Of a stretch of 64,000 nucleotides of DNA, positions 8,759 to 16,609 are shown piece by piece. The notes under the pieces are model-generated. The model was not told the DNA's origin. It saw only the letters and a list, made by a program, of their open reading frames with translations, and searched no databases. Origin of the DNA: UBA2991 sp965221735 (GTDB lineage: Bacteria; Chloroflexota; Dehalococcoidia; Tepidiformales; Tepidiformaceae); assembly GCA_965221735.1 (NCBI GenBank), contig OZ244910.1, forward strand, positions 2,294,001 to 2,358,000. Direction: 5' to 3'. Numbering within the stretch: position 1 is the stretch's first letter; every line of letters starts with the position of its first letter. The translations under genes and the position numbers were made by a program.

Positions 8759-10113
8759 GGCCGGAGGGGGGTGAAGGTGAGGGGGAGGGATTCGAGGCCG
8801 CGGACGACGTACCAGGCGGGCCAGCGCGGCTCGAACTTCCCGGTGTCGATGCGGATGTCGCCCATGCGCGCGAGCAGCGTCTCGAAAGCGAGGCGGCCTT
8901 CGAGGCGGGCGAGGGGCTGGCCGGGGCAGAAGTGGGGCCCGTGGCCGAAGGCGACGCTGTGCCGGGCGTTCTCGCGCCGGGGGTCGAAGATCGCGGGCTC
9001 CTCGAAGCGCTCGGGGTCGCGGTTGGCGGCGGCGTAGACGAGCCAGACGACGGAACCGGCAGGAATCTCGACGCCATCGACGACGGCATCGCGCTTCGCG
9101 TAACGGAAGAGGCCCTGCACGGGCGAGGCGAAGCGGAGCACCTCGTCGATGAAGGCAGGTATCTCGGCGGGTTCTCCGCGCAGGCGGTCCTGCAGGTCGG
9201 GCTGCTCGGCGAGGAGTTGCATGGCGTTCGTGAGCAGGTCGGTGGTGGTGCCGTTGCCAGCCCCATAGACGACGCTCGACACCTCGACGAGCTCCTCCAG
9301 TTCGGGGAGCGTGCCGTCGCGGAAGCGGGCGGTGGCGATCTGCGTGAGGATGTCCGACTGGGGATGGGCGCGGCGATCGCGCATGTAGTCGAGGAACTGG
9401 CGGTCGTTGGGCGTGAGGGAGTCGAGGGGGTCGGAATCCGGGTCGCGCTCGTTGCGGATGCGGTCGCGCATCTCGCTGTTGTCGCTCTGGTCGGGGCGGG
9501 AGGTGACGCCGGCGGCGCTGCGGGCCCGGAACTGCTCGCGCAGGCGGTCCTGCTCCTCGCGAGGGATGCCGAAGAGCTCGGTGATGACGAAGAAGGGGTA
9601 GAGCGAGGAGAACCGCGAGACGAACTCGACCTCGCCCTCGGAGGCGAACTCGTCCGCCATCTCCTCGGCCATCTCGCGCAGGCGGGGCTCGATCTCCTGC
9701 TGGCGGGAGGCGGTGAAGAGGCGGTTGGCGACCGAGCGGAGGTCGGTGTGTCGGGGCGGGTCGGCGGTCAGGACGGGGATGAAGCCGAAGGGGGTCTCCG
9801 CGCGCCACGTCTCGAGCTCCTTGCTGACGTCGGCCTGGCCGAAGGGACAGCCCTCCGGGCGCTGGGGGAGCACGTCGACGGCCCAGGGGCCGTAGGCGGA
9901 GACGGCCGCCGAGAAGTCGTCGGTACGCTGCGAGACCTCGAGGATGTCGGCGTAGCGGGTGACGACGAAGACGCCGTAGTGGGGCTCGCGCACGATGGGG
10001 CCGCGCTCGCGGGCGGCCTCGTAGAAGGGGTGGGGGTCGGCGAGCACCTGCGGGTCGGCATCGAAGAGGCGGGCGCCGTCAAAGTCGGGGAGGGGGCTGC
10101 CGGCGGGGGTCAT
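8755..10113 (-). CDS. Cytochrome P450
   Basis: A 452-residue soluble bacterial P450 with no membrane anchor. The haem ligand is Cys396 in F-G-H-G-P-H-F-C-P-G. The K-helix E-x-x-R is E-V-L-R. The I-helix oxygen-activation motif reads A-G-N-G-T-T-T, so the usual acidic residue before Thr is Gly and the position before it Asn, which may alter proton delivery. Redox partners are not encoded nearby. The ATG at 10113 gives the standard CYP N-terminus; the longer frame is spurious. It drives the downstream methyltransferase through a GTGA overlap. Confidence 0.92.
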   Translation of the reverse strand: MTPAGSPLPDFDGARLFDADPQVLADPHPFYEAARERGPIVREPHYGVFVVTRYADILEVSQRTDDFSAAVSAYGPWAVDVLPQRPEGCPFGQADVSKELETWRAETPFGFIPVLTADPPRHTDLRSVANRLFTASRQQEIEPRLREMAEEMADEFASEGEVEFVSRFSSLYPFFVITELFGIPREEQDRLREQFRARSAAGVTSRPDQSDNSEMRDRIRNERDPDSDPLDSLTPNDRQFLDYMRDRRAHPQSDILTQIATARFRDGTLPELEELVEVSSVVYGAGNGTTTDLLTNAMQLLAEQPDLQDRLRGEPAEIPAFIDEVLRFASPVQGLFRYAKRDAVVDGVEIPAGSVVWLVYAAANRDPERFEEPAIFDPRRENARHSVAFGHGPHFCPGQPLARLEGRLAFETLLARMGDIRIDTGKFEPRWPAWYVVRGLESLPLTFTPLRP

Positions 10114-10119
10114 GCCGCG

Positions 10120-10125
10120 ATTGTA
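10120..10125 (-). promoter_or_regulatory. Putative -10 element TACAAT of the P450-methyltransferase operon
   Basis: TACAAT (5 of 6) ends 6 nt before ATG 10113 on the minus strand. TTGCCA lies 15 nt further upstream as a possible -35, a short spacing. No Shine-Dalgarno is seen, so leaderless transcription is the simplest reading. Confidence 0.45.
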
Positions 10126-10207
10126 GCGGGGCGGGCGTGCTGGCAAAGCGCGAGCGCATCGCTCAGAATCGGCTCGCTCACTCGAAACGAAGCAAGGGAG
10201 TCGTGTC

Positions 10208-10987
10208 ATGCAACTCGAAGGACAGGTGGCGGTCGTCACAGGCGGGGCCGAAGGAATCGGGCGGGGGTTCGCCGTCGCTTTCGCGGAGCAGGGCGCGAAC
10301 GTGGCCTCGCTCGACATCGACTCGCTCAGCAACCAGGAGACGATCCGGCAGGTGCGGGCGACGGGGCAGGACGGGCTCGCGGTCGACTGCGACGTAGCCG
10401 ACAAGGCGCAGGTGCGGCGGGCGATGAACAGCGTCGTGCAGCGCTTCGGACGGATCGACATCCTCGTGAACAACGCAGCCGTCTGGGTCGACACGGCGCT
10501 GACGTCGGGGACCTTCGAGTCGCAGGCGAAGGGGTTCGAGGACTCGATGGACATCTGCGCGCTGGGCAGCTACTACTGCGCGCTGGCGGCCGTCCCGTCG
10601 ATGCGGGAGCAGGGCGGCGGCAACATCCTGAACGTCATCACGGAGCACGTGCACGAGGGGCACCTGATCACGGGCCTCGCGGCGGCGACCGGCTACGACG
10701 CGGCGAAGTTCGCGCAGGCGCGGCTGACGGAGACGTGGGCGGTCGAGCTGAAGCCGCACAACATCCGCGTGAACGCGCTCTGCATGGGCGCGACGGATTC
10801 GCCGATGTTCCGGGCGACGCACGACAGCCCGGCCGAGATCATGCCGGCGGACATCGCACAGGGAGCGCTGAACGTGCTCGCGCACGGGCCGGACGGCCCA
10901 ACGGGCGAGCTACTCCTGTTCGCCGCATCAGGAACCCCGCGCGAGCAGGCGCTGCGGGAGATCGCGGCCCTGGCGCCCGGCGGCTAG
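10208..10987 (+). CDS. SDR family NAD(P)-dependent oxidoreductase
   Basis: A 259-residue short-chain dehydrogenase. The cofactor motif is V-V-T-G-G-A-E-G-I-G-R-G, D-I-D after beta2 suggests NAD(H), N-N-A-A is intact, and the active pair is Tyr163/Lys167 in G-Y-D-A-A-K. The catalytic Ser position before it is I-T-E-H, so the usual Ser appears replaced by Thr or Glu. AAGGGAG precedes ATG 10208. It is 9 nt from the VOC gene and divergent from the P450, so both units may act on related compounds. Confidence 0.9.
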   Translation: MQLEGQVAVVTGGAEGIGRGFAVAFAEQGANVASLDIDSLSNQETIRQVRATGQDGLAVDCDVADKAQVRRAMNSVVQRFGRIDILVNNAAVWVDTALTSGTFESQAKGFEDSMDICALGSYYCALAAVPSMREQGGGNILNVITEHVHEGHLITGLAAATGYDAAKFAQARLTETWAVELKPHNIRVNALCMGATDSPMFRATHDSPAEIMPADIAQGALNVLAHGPDGPTGELLLFAASGTPREQALREIAALAPGG

Positions 10988-10996
10988 GAGCACACG

Positions 10997-11821
10997 ATGG
11001 GCGAGACGCAGGCGCACCACGGCGTCACGGTCAGCAACCTGGAGGCGATGACGGCTGCGGTGGCGGCGATCGGCTTCACGCAGATCGAGGGGGACGCGAC
11101 CGAGCCACGGAACTACCGGAACGAGCCGGGCGACGCCATCGGCCAGATGATCGCGCCGACACTGGGCGACGAGATCCGGACGTGGTTCATCGAGAACCCG
11201 GCCACGCGGCAGCAGATCGATCTGGTGGAGCTGACCGCGGACGCCACGCGGCTCGAGCGGCCCGGCGACGGCCCGGCGCAGGGCGACCTCACGATCGGCA
11301 TCGCGACGGACGACCCGGAAGGGGCGTATCGGGCGATGCGCGAAGCGGCGCCGGAGTTGGCGTGGTCCGAGACGGCGCCGTGCCCGGAGGAGGACGGCGT
11401 GTCCTTCACGGTCGACAGCCAGCGGTACGTGCTCACCCAGGGCGAGCCGTTCGTGTACGTGCACTACGCGCGGAGCGGGTTCTCGACGGCGTGGCGGTTC
11501 TTCAAGAACGTGCTCGGTTACCGGATCAAGTCGCTCTCGACGCAGGGCACCGGAGACGAGCGCTGGGCGCTCGAAGGCGGCGGCGGGCGGGTCGAGCTGG
11601 TGATCGAGGAGGGCACGCCGGTGGCGCCGGCGGAGGCGGGCAAGCGCTACCTCGGCTCGAACCACTTCCGGCTGCTGCACGCGGACCTGGAGGCGGTCGC
11701 GGAGCGGGTGGAGTCGAGCGGGCTGGGCACGTGGTTCTTCCCGCCGAACGAGGCGGGCTTCTCGCAGATCATCGGGCCGACGGGCGAGTTCATCGAGCTG
11801 TACGACCGCTCGGCCTCCTGA
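10997..11821 (+). CDS. VOC (glyoxalase/dioxygenase fold) family protein, two-module
   Basis: A 274-residue protein with two vicinal-oxygen-chelate-like halves: residues about 7-130 start H-H-G-V-T-V-S-N-L-E, and residues about 150-274 start Y-V-H-Y-A-R-S-G-F-S-T-A-W-R-F-F-K-N-V-L-G-Y. The second module ends in F-I-E-L-Y-D-R, whose Glu is a usual metal ligand. AGGAG lies upstream of ATG 10997. It is the second gene of the SDR operon. Lyase, dioxygenase or simple binding functions are all possible. Confidence 0.82.
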   Translation: MGETQAHHGVTVSNLEAMTAAVAAIGFTQIEGDATEPRNYRNEPGDAIGQMIAPTLGDEIRTWFIENPATRQQIDLVELTADATRLERPGDGPAQGDLTIGIATDDPEGAYRAMREAAPELAWSETAPCPEEDGVSFTVDSQRYVLTQGEPFVYVHYARSGFSTAWRFFKNVLGYRIKSLSTQGTGDERWALEGGGGRVELVIEEGTPVAPAEAGKRYLGSNHFRLLHADLEAVAERVESSGLGTWFFPPNEAGFSQIIGPTGEFIELYDRSAS

Positions 11822-11860
11822 GGCAGGGAGACCCTCCAGCAGGCGGCCGTGTCCGGCTCG

Positions 11861-11889
11861 TTGACGCGGTTATGACAGGTGGCTATGTT
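11861..11889 (+). promoter_or_regulatory. Sigma70-type promoter for the Tat-signal SnoaL-like gene
   Basis: TTGACG at 11861-11866 (5 of 6 to TTGACA) and TATGTT at 11884-11889 (4 of 6) are separated by exactly 17 nt. The leader before ATG 11917 is short and carries AGGAGGG at 11904-11910. This is one of the best promoter matches in the window. Confidence 0.6.
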
Positions 11890-11916
11890 CGCGACAACCC
11901 AACAGGAGGGGTTCCA

Positions 11917-12570
11917 ATGCTCTCAGAACGGAAACGCGGGAAGGCCATTTCGAGGCGGCAGCTCATGGTGGGCGGCGCCACGCTGGCGGCGGGCGGAGCG
12001 GCGCTCTTTGCCTCAGCCGGCACCAGCAAGGCGGCGTCCGCCTCCTCTATCGACGAGGTCGTGGCGAAGGCGCAAATCTCAGAGCTGCGCCGCATGTACG
12101 GGAGGGCAACGGACCTCCTCGGCGCGGGAAAGGACCACGACCACTTCGGCGAGGACGGAACGCTGTCCAGCGAGATCAAGCACTACATCGCCCGTAACAT
12201 CTACCGGCGCATCTTCACCGAGGATGCGACCATCTCGGCCTCCGGCGGGGCGCTGACCGGAGTGGGGCCGGACGACTGGGCCGACAAGGTCGCGGCCGCA
12301 CTCGGTGCGTTCTCCGCAACCCAGCACATGCTCGGCACCCAGCTGGTCGAAATCACCGCGCTGCCCGACGACGTGCGCGGCGGCGGGGGCGCCATCATGC
12401 AGAGCTACCTGAACGCCCTGCACGAGTACTCACCCGGCGGCAACATCGGCATCTACCGGGGCACCTACTTCGACAAGGTGCGCTACACGCCGGAGGTCGG
12501 CTGGCAGATATACGACATGAACCTCGTGCTTACGTCGTGGGAGACACGGGAGCACGGCGCGCAGGAATAG
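11917..12570 (+). CDS. Tat-exported SnoaL-like / NTF2-fold protein
   Basis: A 217-residue protein with a twin-arginine signal: I-S-R-R-Q-L-M followed by a hydrophobic Gly/Ala stretch and a likely cleavage near S-K-A-A-S-A (residues about 33-38). Export as a folded protein is therefore expected. The mature part (E-L-R-R-M-Y-G-R-A-T-D, then R-R-I-F-T-E-D-A-T-I and the later Q-H-M-L-G-T) resembles SnoaL_4-type NTF2-like domains, which act as lyases, isomerases or binding modules. The start is set by AGGAGGG six nt before the ATG. It has its own promoter and ends before a hairpin. Confidence 0.82.
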   Translation: MLSERKRGKAISRRQLMVGGATLAAGGAALFASAGTSKAASASSIDEVVAKAQISELRRMYGRATDLLGAGKDHDHFGEDGTLSSEIKHYIARNIYRRIFTEDATISASGGALTGVGPDDWADKVAAALGAFSATQHMLGTQLVEITALPDDVRGGGGAIMQSYLNALHEYSPGGNIGIYRGTYFDKVRYTPEVGWQIYDMNLVLTSWETREHGAQE

Positions 12571-12609
12571 GGCCTAGGCACCCGGGCCCAGGCCCGACTC
12601 AACGACAGC

Positions 12610-12641
12610 GGGGCGAGGGGCTGTCGATAGTCCCTCGCCCC
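12610..12641. terminator. Perfect 10-bp GC-rich hairpin between convergent genes
   Basis: GGGGCGAGGG at 12610-12619 pairs exactly with CCCTCGCCCC at 12632-12641 around a 12-nt loop. It lies between the SnoaL-like stop (12570) and the convergent HAD stop (12661), the position expected of a bidirectional terminator. There is no T-tract on either side, so this is a stem-only candidate. Confidence 0.55.
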
Positions 12642-12660
12642 GGCGCGCGTTCGCCCCTGA

Positions 12661-13377
12661 TCAGCAGTCGAGTTGCGCCGCGAGGTCGTGGAAGTCGGTG
12701 GCGTTGTAGTCGAAGCGGTCCTCGAACTCGAGGTCGGTGGGGCGTCCCGCAGGCATCTCGTTCGGACGCGGGACGAAGGCCGTGTGCAGACCGCAGCCGG
12801 CCGCGGCGTCGAGGTCGGCCTTGTGGGCAGCGACCATCATCACCTGTTCCGGTTCAAGGGAGAGGGCGCGGGCGGCGGAGAGGTAGGTTTCGGGATCGCT
12901 CTTGAAGTGGCCGAGCAGATCGGCGCTCAGGAATCCGTCCCAGGGGAGACCGGAGTGCTTCGCCATGTTCACGAGCAGGGCGAAGTTGCCGTTCGAGAGC
13001 GTGGAAACGACGAAACGCTTGCGCAGGCGGCCAAGGCCGCCGACGGAATCGGGCCAGGGGTCGAGGCGGTGCCAGACGCGGTTCAGCTCCGCGGCCTCGG
13101 CTTCATCCAGGGGGTTGCCGAGCTCGGCGAGGATCTCGTCGAGCTTCTCCCGGTGGAGGGCGTCGGCGGTTGTGAAGGGGCGCTCGCCGCTGCGGATGGC
13201 GCCGATACCGCCGACGTAGCCCTCGAACCGCCAGCGGGCGGCGACGCCCTCCCAGTCGGCGTCCAGCCCCTTCCCCTCGCCGAGGGTGGCGGCGAGTTCG
13301 CGGGTGACGGTGCTGCGCCAGTCGACGACGGTGCCGAAGACATCGAAGGTGAGGGCGCGGACATCTGAGAGGGTCAT
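12661..13377 (-). CDS. Haloacid dehalogenase, type II (HAD superfamily hydrolase)
   Basis: A 238-residue HAD enzyme. The nucleophile loop is A-L-T-F-D-V-F-G-T-V-V-D-W-R, whose F-G-T-V-V-D form is typical of L-2-haloacid dehalogenases; motif II is V-S-T-L-S-N-G-N, and A-A-H-K-A-D-L-D-A-A follows as motif III/IV. L-2-haloacid dehalogenases hydrolyse 2-chloro- or fluoro-acids. A phosphatase cannot be fully excluded. CAGAAT ends 6 nt before the ATG, with no clear Shine-Dalgarno. Confidence 0.88.
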   Translation of the reverse strand: MTLSDVRALTFDVFGTVVDWRSTVTRELAATLGEGKGLDADWEGVAARWRFEGYVGGIGAIRSGERPFTTADALHREKLDEILAELGNPLDEAEAAELNRVWHRLDPWPDSVGGLGRLRKRFVVSTLSNGNFALLVNMAKHSGLPWDGFLSADLLGHFKSDPETYLSAARALSLEPEQVMMVAAHKADLDAAAGCGLHTAFVPRPNEMPAGRPTDLEFEDRFDYNATDFHDLAAQLDC

Positions 13378-13383
13378 AGGGCG

Positions 13384-13389
13384 ATTCTG
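13384..13389 (-). promoter_or_regulatory. Putative -10 element CAGAAT of the HAD gene
   Basis: CAGAAT (4 of 6) on the minus strand ends 6 nt before ATG 13377. It is listed because it repeats the spacing seen at other Shine-Dalgarno-less starts in this window; alone it would be weak. Confidence 0.3.
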
Positions 13390-13405
13390 CCAGAAGCGGG
13401 CGCGG

Positions 13406-14722
13406 TCAGGAGCGGTCGGGCGGCGTCCAGGTCACGAGGGGGTTGCTGGCGCTGCCGAGCGTGACGAGGGGGCGGACGAAGATGAGCATGAGGATGAGAA
13501 GGCCGAAGGGGATGGCGCCCATGATGAGGAGCGCCAGGCGATCACCAATCGCGTCGGCGAGGATCCCGGAATAGACCCAGTTGAGCTGCATGAACTGGAG
13601 CACCATGAAGTAGACGGCGAGGACGCGGCTGCGGAGCTCGGCGGGCACGCGGATCTGGAGGATGGTCATGATGGCCACCTGCCAGAAGGGCGAGCTGATG
13701 CCCATCAGGAACTCAACGCCAAGGCTCAAGGCGAACCACGGGGAGACCGCGAAGAGGATCATGCAGGCGCACCAGTCGAGGGGAGCCACGAGGAGGACAA
13801 GGCCCTTGAGCTTGAGACGCTCACCGAGACCGATGACAACAAGCGAACCGGCAAAGTTCCCGAGGCCGAACGCAGCCGTCAGCCAGGCGAAACCGGACGG
13901 TCCGACCTCGAGAATGTCCTTGGCGAAGACAGGGCGGAGGAGAAGGATGGCGCCGGCGAAGAGGGTGATGAAGGTGGCGGGCATGAGCACCCAGACGAGG
14001 AGCGTGTCGCGGCGCAGGTGGCGGACGGTTTCGACGATGTCGGCCGTAAACGAGAAGGCGGAGGCGGCCATGGCCTCCGTCCTCCCCTTGATGGGAATGG
14101 TGAGCATGAGCAGGGCGCCGACAACGAAGCCGACGCCACCGATGAGGTACGTTGCCTGGGCGCCCACGAGCGCGAGCAGCGGGCCGCCCAGGGAAGGCCC
14201 GGCGAAGCTGAGGACGCCGGTCGACATGCCGATCAGGGCGATCGCGGTGGGAAGGCGCTTCGGGCCCACCAGGTCGAAGACGTAGCTCTGCGTGGCCGGC
14301 TGGCTGAGGGCGAGAAAGCCGGCTTCCAGGCCGACGGCGACAAGCACGATCCACACCTCCGCGGCGCCGATGGCGACAATCACCGCCATGCCGATCGCGA
14401 CGGCGGCAAGGCCGACGCGCCCGACGATGAGGAGATCCCGACGGGACGTGCGGTCGGCGATGATGCCTCCCGCGGGCGAGAGGACGATGACGACGACGGC
14501 GTGGATGCCGCCCATCAGCCCGAGGATGGTGCGGGAGTCGGTGAGATCGACGAGGAGCCACTGGGCTCCCAGCAGCACAAGTCCCTGCGCGAAGAAGAGC
14601 AGGGCGTTGCTCCAGAAGTAGCGGGCAAACGCTCCGTCGCGGAGGGAGCCGCCGGCTGAGCGGAAGGTGTCACCCAGGCCAAGGGCCTGCGGGGTGTCGG
14701 GGGAGGCCGACGTCTCAGCCAA
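13406..14722 (-). CDS. MFS transporter, EntS/MFS_3-like exporter
   Basis: A 438-residue major facilitator protein with about 12 hydrophobic segments. The loop 2-3 motif is G-G-I-I-A-D-R-T-S-R-R, and the N-terminal F-A-R-Y-F-W-S-N-A-L-L-F-F is the MFS_3 (enterobactin-exporter-like) style. It probably exports a small molecule or drug. The start is TTG 14722, chosen because GGAGGGAG lies upstream at good distance. Its end is 28 nt from the start of the HAD gene on the same strand. Confidence 0.88.
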   Translation of the reverse strand: MAETSASPDTPQALGLGDTFRSAGGSLRDGAFARYFWSNALLFFAQGLVLLGAQWLLVDLTDSRTILGLMGGIHAVVVIVLSPAGGIIADRTSRRDLLIVGRVGLAAVAIGMAVIVAIGAAEVWIVLVAVGLEAGFLALSQPATQSYVFDLVGPKRLPTAIALIGMSTGVLSFAGPSLGGPLLALVGAQATYLIGGVGFVVGALLMLTIPIKGRTEAMAASAFSFTADIVETVRHLRRDTLLVWVLMPATFITLFAGAILLLRPVFAKDILEVGPSGFAWLTAAFGLGNFAGSLVVIGLGERLKLKGLVLLVAPLDWCACMILFAVSPWFALSLGVEFLMGISSPFWQVAIMTILQIRVPAELRSRVLAVYFMVLQFMQLNWVYSGILADAIGDRLALLIMGAIPFGLLILMLIFVRPLVTLGSASNPLVTWTPPDRS

Positions 14723-14857
14723 GAGCGCTCCCTCCGGCCCCGCGGGGCGCGGTCACTATAGGGGAGTGCAGGGGCGGGGGCCGGTGTGGGCGGGTATCAT
14801 CGCGAGCCGCCGGAGGGCCACCGCGCCCTTCACGAACGGACCAGCGAGGTGACGGAG

Positions 14858-15454
14858 ATGCCAGAGCCAGAGGTAATGAAGGACCACGAGGTCGTTTCGA
14901 TCTTCCCGTTCAGCGAGGCGGAGATCGACGAGCTGCTGAACGACGCGCGGGAGTGCGTGCTGATGTGGGGAACGCAGGACGGCTGGCCCGTGGGCGTGCT
15001 GCACCAGTTCTTCTGGAAGGACGGGAAGTTCTGGATCACCTGCACGGCGAACCGGCACCGGGTGGCGGCGATCAAGCGCGATCCGCGCGTCTCGGTGTCA
15101 GTGAGCGCGATGGTGGCGTTCAACTTCGAGCAGCGCGGGGCGGTGACGGCGAAGGGCCGGGCGATCGTGCGCGAGGATCGGGAGACGAAGGACTGGTTCT
15201 ACCCCGCGCTGGCGGGGAAGGCGCTGGGCGACGACGCGGCGGCCGTGGCGGCGTTCGTCGAGCGGCTCGATTCGCCCCTGCGCATCGTGATCGAGGTGAC
15301 GCCGGAGAAGTGGATCACCTTCAACGGGACGAAGGCGGACCGGATGGTGCGGGGCGAGCTACCGTCCGAGGAGATGGGCCCACGGCTGAGCTCGGACGTG
15401 GCGCGCATGCGGAAGGCGCGCGAGGAGCGGGGTCTGGACCCGGACGCGAGGTAG
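14858..15454 (+). CDS. Pyridoxamine 5'-phosphate oxidase-like (split beta-barrel flavin-binding) protein
   Basis: A 198-residue PPOX-class protein. E-I-D-E-L-L-N-D-A-R followed by G-W-P-V-G-V-L-H-Q-F-F-W-K-D-G-K-F-W and I-K-R-D-P-R-V-S-V-S-V is the typical split-barrel pattern of F420/FMN-binding PPOX proteins. True pyridoxamine oxidase C-terminal residues are not seen, so F420-dependent reductase, haem-utilisation or flavin-binding roles are more likely. ATG 14858 was preferred; GTG 14849 is an alternative. It is followed 4 nt later by a VOC gene. Confidence 0.85.
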   Translation: MPEPEVMKDHEVVSIFPFSEAEIDELLNDARECVLMWGTQDGWPVGVLHQFFWKDGKFWITCTANRHRVAAIKRDPRVSVSVSAMVAFNFEQRGAVTAKGRAIVREDRETKDWFYPALAGKALGDDAAAVAAFVERLDSPLRIVIEVTPEKWITFNGTKADRMVRGELPSEEMGPRLSSDVARMRKAREERGLDPDAR

Positions 15455-15458
15455 AGCC

Positions 15459-15944
15459 GTGGCCATCGACCCGATGACGGCGGGCCTCTCGCTCACCTCC
15501 TACGAGAACCTGTACCACATGGGCATCGTGGTGCCCGAGCTGGCGACGGCGATGGAGGAGATGAGCGAGCAGCTGGGCTTCACCTGGGCCCCGCCAAGGG
15601 CGTTCCCGGTGAACGTCCACGAGGGCGGCGAGCTGCGCTCCTACGACGTGCTCGCGACGTACTCGGTCGAGGGCCCGCCGTACTTCGAGCTGATCGAGAC
15701 GATTGGCAAAGGCGTCTGGAGCCCGGCGATGGCCGGCGGGCTCCACCACATCGGCGTGCTGGCGGCCGACCCGCTAGCGGAGATCGCGCGGCTGGAGGAG
15801 GCGGGATACGAAATCGAGGTGCAGGCGGTCTCGCCGGAGGGCGTCGTGACCGGCCCGACCTACCTGCTCAACCGCTACGGCGTGCGGGTCGAGGTCAACG
15901 GGGAGGCGGCGCGGGACATGGTGCTGGGGTGGATAGCCTCCTGA
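15459..15944 (+). CDS. VOC family protein (glyoxalase-like)
   Basis: A 161-residue single-chain VOC protein. N-L-Y-H-M-G-I-V-V-P-E-L carries the first metal-type His and F-E-L-I-E the central Glu; G-L-H-H-I-G-V-L-A opens the second beta-alpha-beta module. This resembles methylmalonyl-CoA epimerase-type and lactoylglutathione lyase-type relatives. GTG 15459 follows the upstream stop by 4 nt with GAGG in reach. The stop faces the convergent VOC gene ending at 15964. Confidence 0.82.
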   Translation: MAIDPMTAGLSLTSYENLYHMGIVVPELATAMEEMSEQLGFTWAPPRAFPVNVHEGGELRSYDVLATYSVEGPPYFELIETIGKGVWSPAMAGGLHHIGVLAADPLAEIARLEEAGYEIEVQAVSPEGVVTGPTYLLNRYGVRVEVNGEAARDMVLGWIAS

Positions 15945-15963
15945 GGGGGCTTGTCCGGCAGCT

Positions 15964-16545
15964 CTAGTCGTCCAGGGGTGGGAAGGCCTGGATCCATTCC
16001 TCCATGCCCTCGAGGGGGCCGCCCCGGTAGATGACGTCGTGGACGAAGGGGCCGAGGAGCTCGATCGTCGTGCCGCCCTCCTTGATGTCGAGGTAGCTGA
16101 GGCCGTTGGCGGGAACGGCTTCCATGAGTTCCTCGTACGGTGAGGCCACGGTGAGCTGGGCGGCGGCGCGGGCTGCCTCGGGATCGTGGTCCTCCTGGGA
16201 GTAGACCCAGGTGAGGCGGGCGCCCTTGGCGATCATGTCGGCGGTCGCCTTCTTCACGTCGGGAACCCAGATGCCGAGGTGCTGGATGCCTTCGCCGTGC
16301 TCGCGGAGGAAGGTGGCGTGGGGCGTTTCGCCCTCGAAGGGCTCGATGATCTCGATGGCGACCCCGGCGAAGGCGCCGTAGTAGACCTTGAGCTTGGCAG
16401 GTCGGTTGTAGATGTCCTGGAGCTCGTAGATGGGCTGGAGCTTGAACTTCGCGCCGAGCATCTGCTCGTAGCGGGCGGCGGTGACGTCGGCGTCGTAGAC
16501 GGCCCAGCCGAGGTGGTGGGCGATGGGTTCGTCGAATACGGTCAT
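15964..16545 (-). CDS. VOC family protein (methylmalonyl-CoA epimerase-like)
   Basis: A 193-residue VOC protein. I-A-H-H-L-G-W-A-V-Y-D, I-E-I-I-E-P-F-E-G, I-Q-H-L-G-I-W-V-P-D and T-I-E-L-L-G-P supply the His, Glu, His, Glu set that normally holds the divalent metal. Epimerase or dioxygenase chemistry is possible. The start ATG 16545 is fixed by GAGGAGA; the open frame beyond it is an artefact. It lies 64 nt downstream of the alpha/beta hydrolase on the same strand and has its own TATCAT upstream (near 16580). Confidence 0.82.
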   Translation of the reverse strand: MTVFDEPIAHHLGWAVYDADVTAARYEQMLGAKFKLQPIYELQDIYNRPAKLKVYYGAFAGVAIEIIEPFEGETPHATFLREHGEGIQHLGIWVPDVKKATADMIAKGARLTWVYSQEDHDPEAARAAAQLTVASPYEELMEAVPANGLSYLDIKEGGTTIELLGPFVHDVIYRGGPLEGMEEWIQAFPPLDD

Positions 16546-16609
16546 GGGGCTTCTCCTCGTCGTTGGGTCGCGGCGTGGATGATAGCGACACCGGGAGGGG
16601 CGCAGGGCG

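Noticed and set aside
8932..12570. 1212-codon open frame on the plus strand
   Set aside because: It is mostly antisense to the P450 and out of frame with the SDR and VOC genes; only its last part (from 11917) is a real gene. Long antisense frames are expected in such GC-rich codon-biased sequence.
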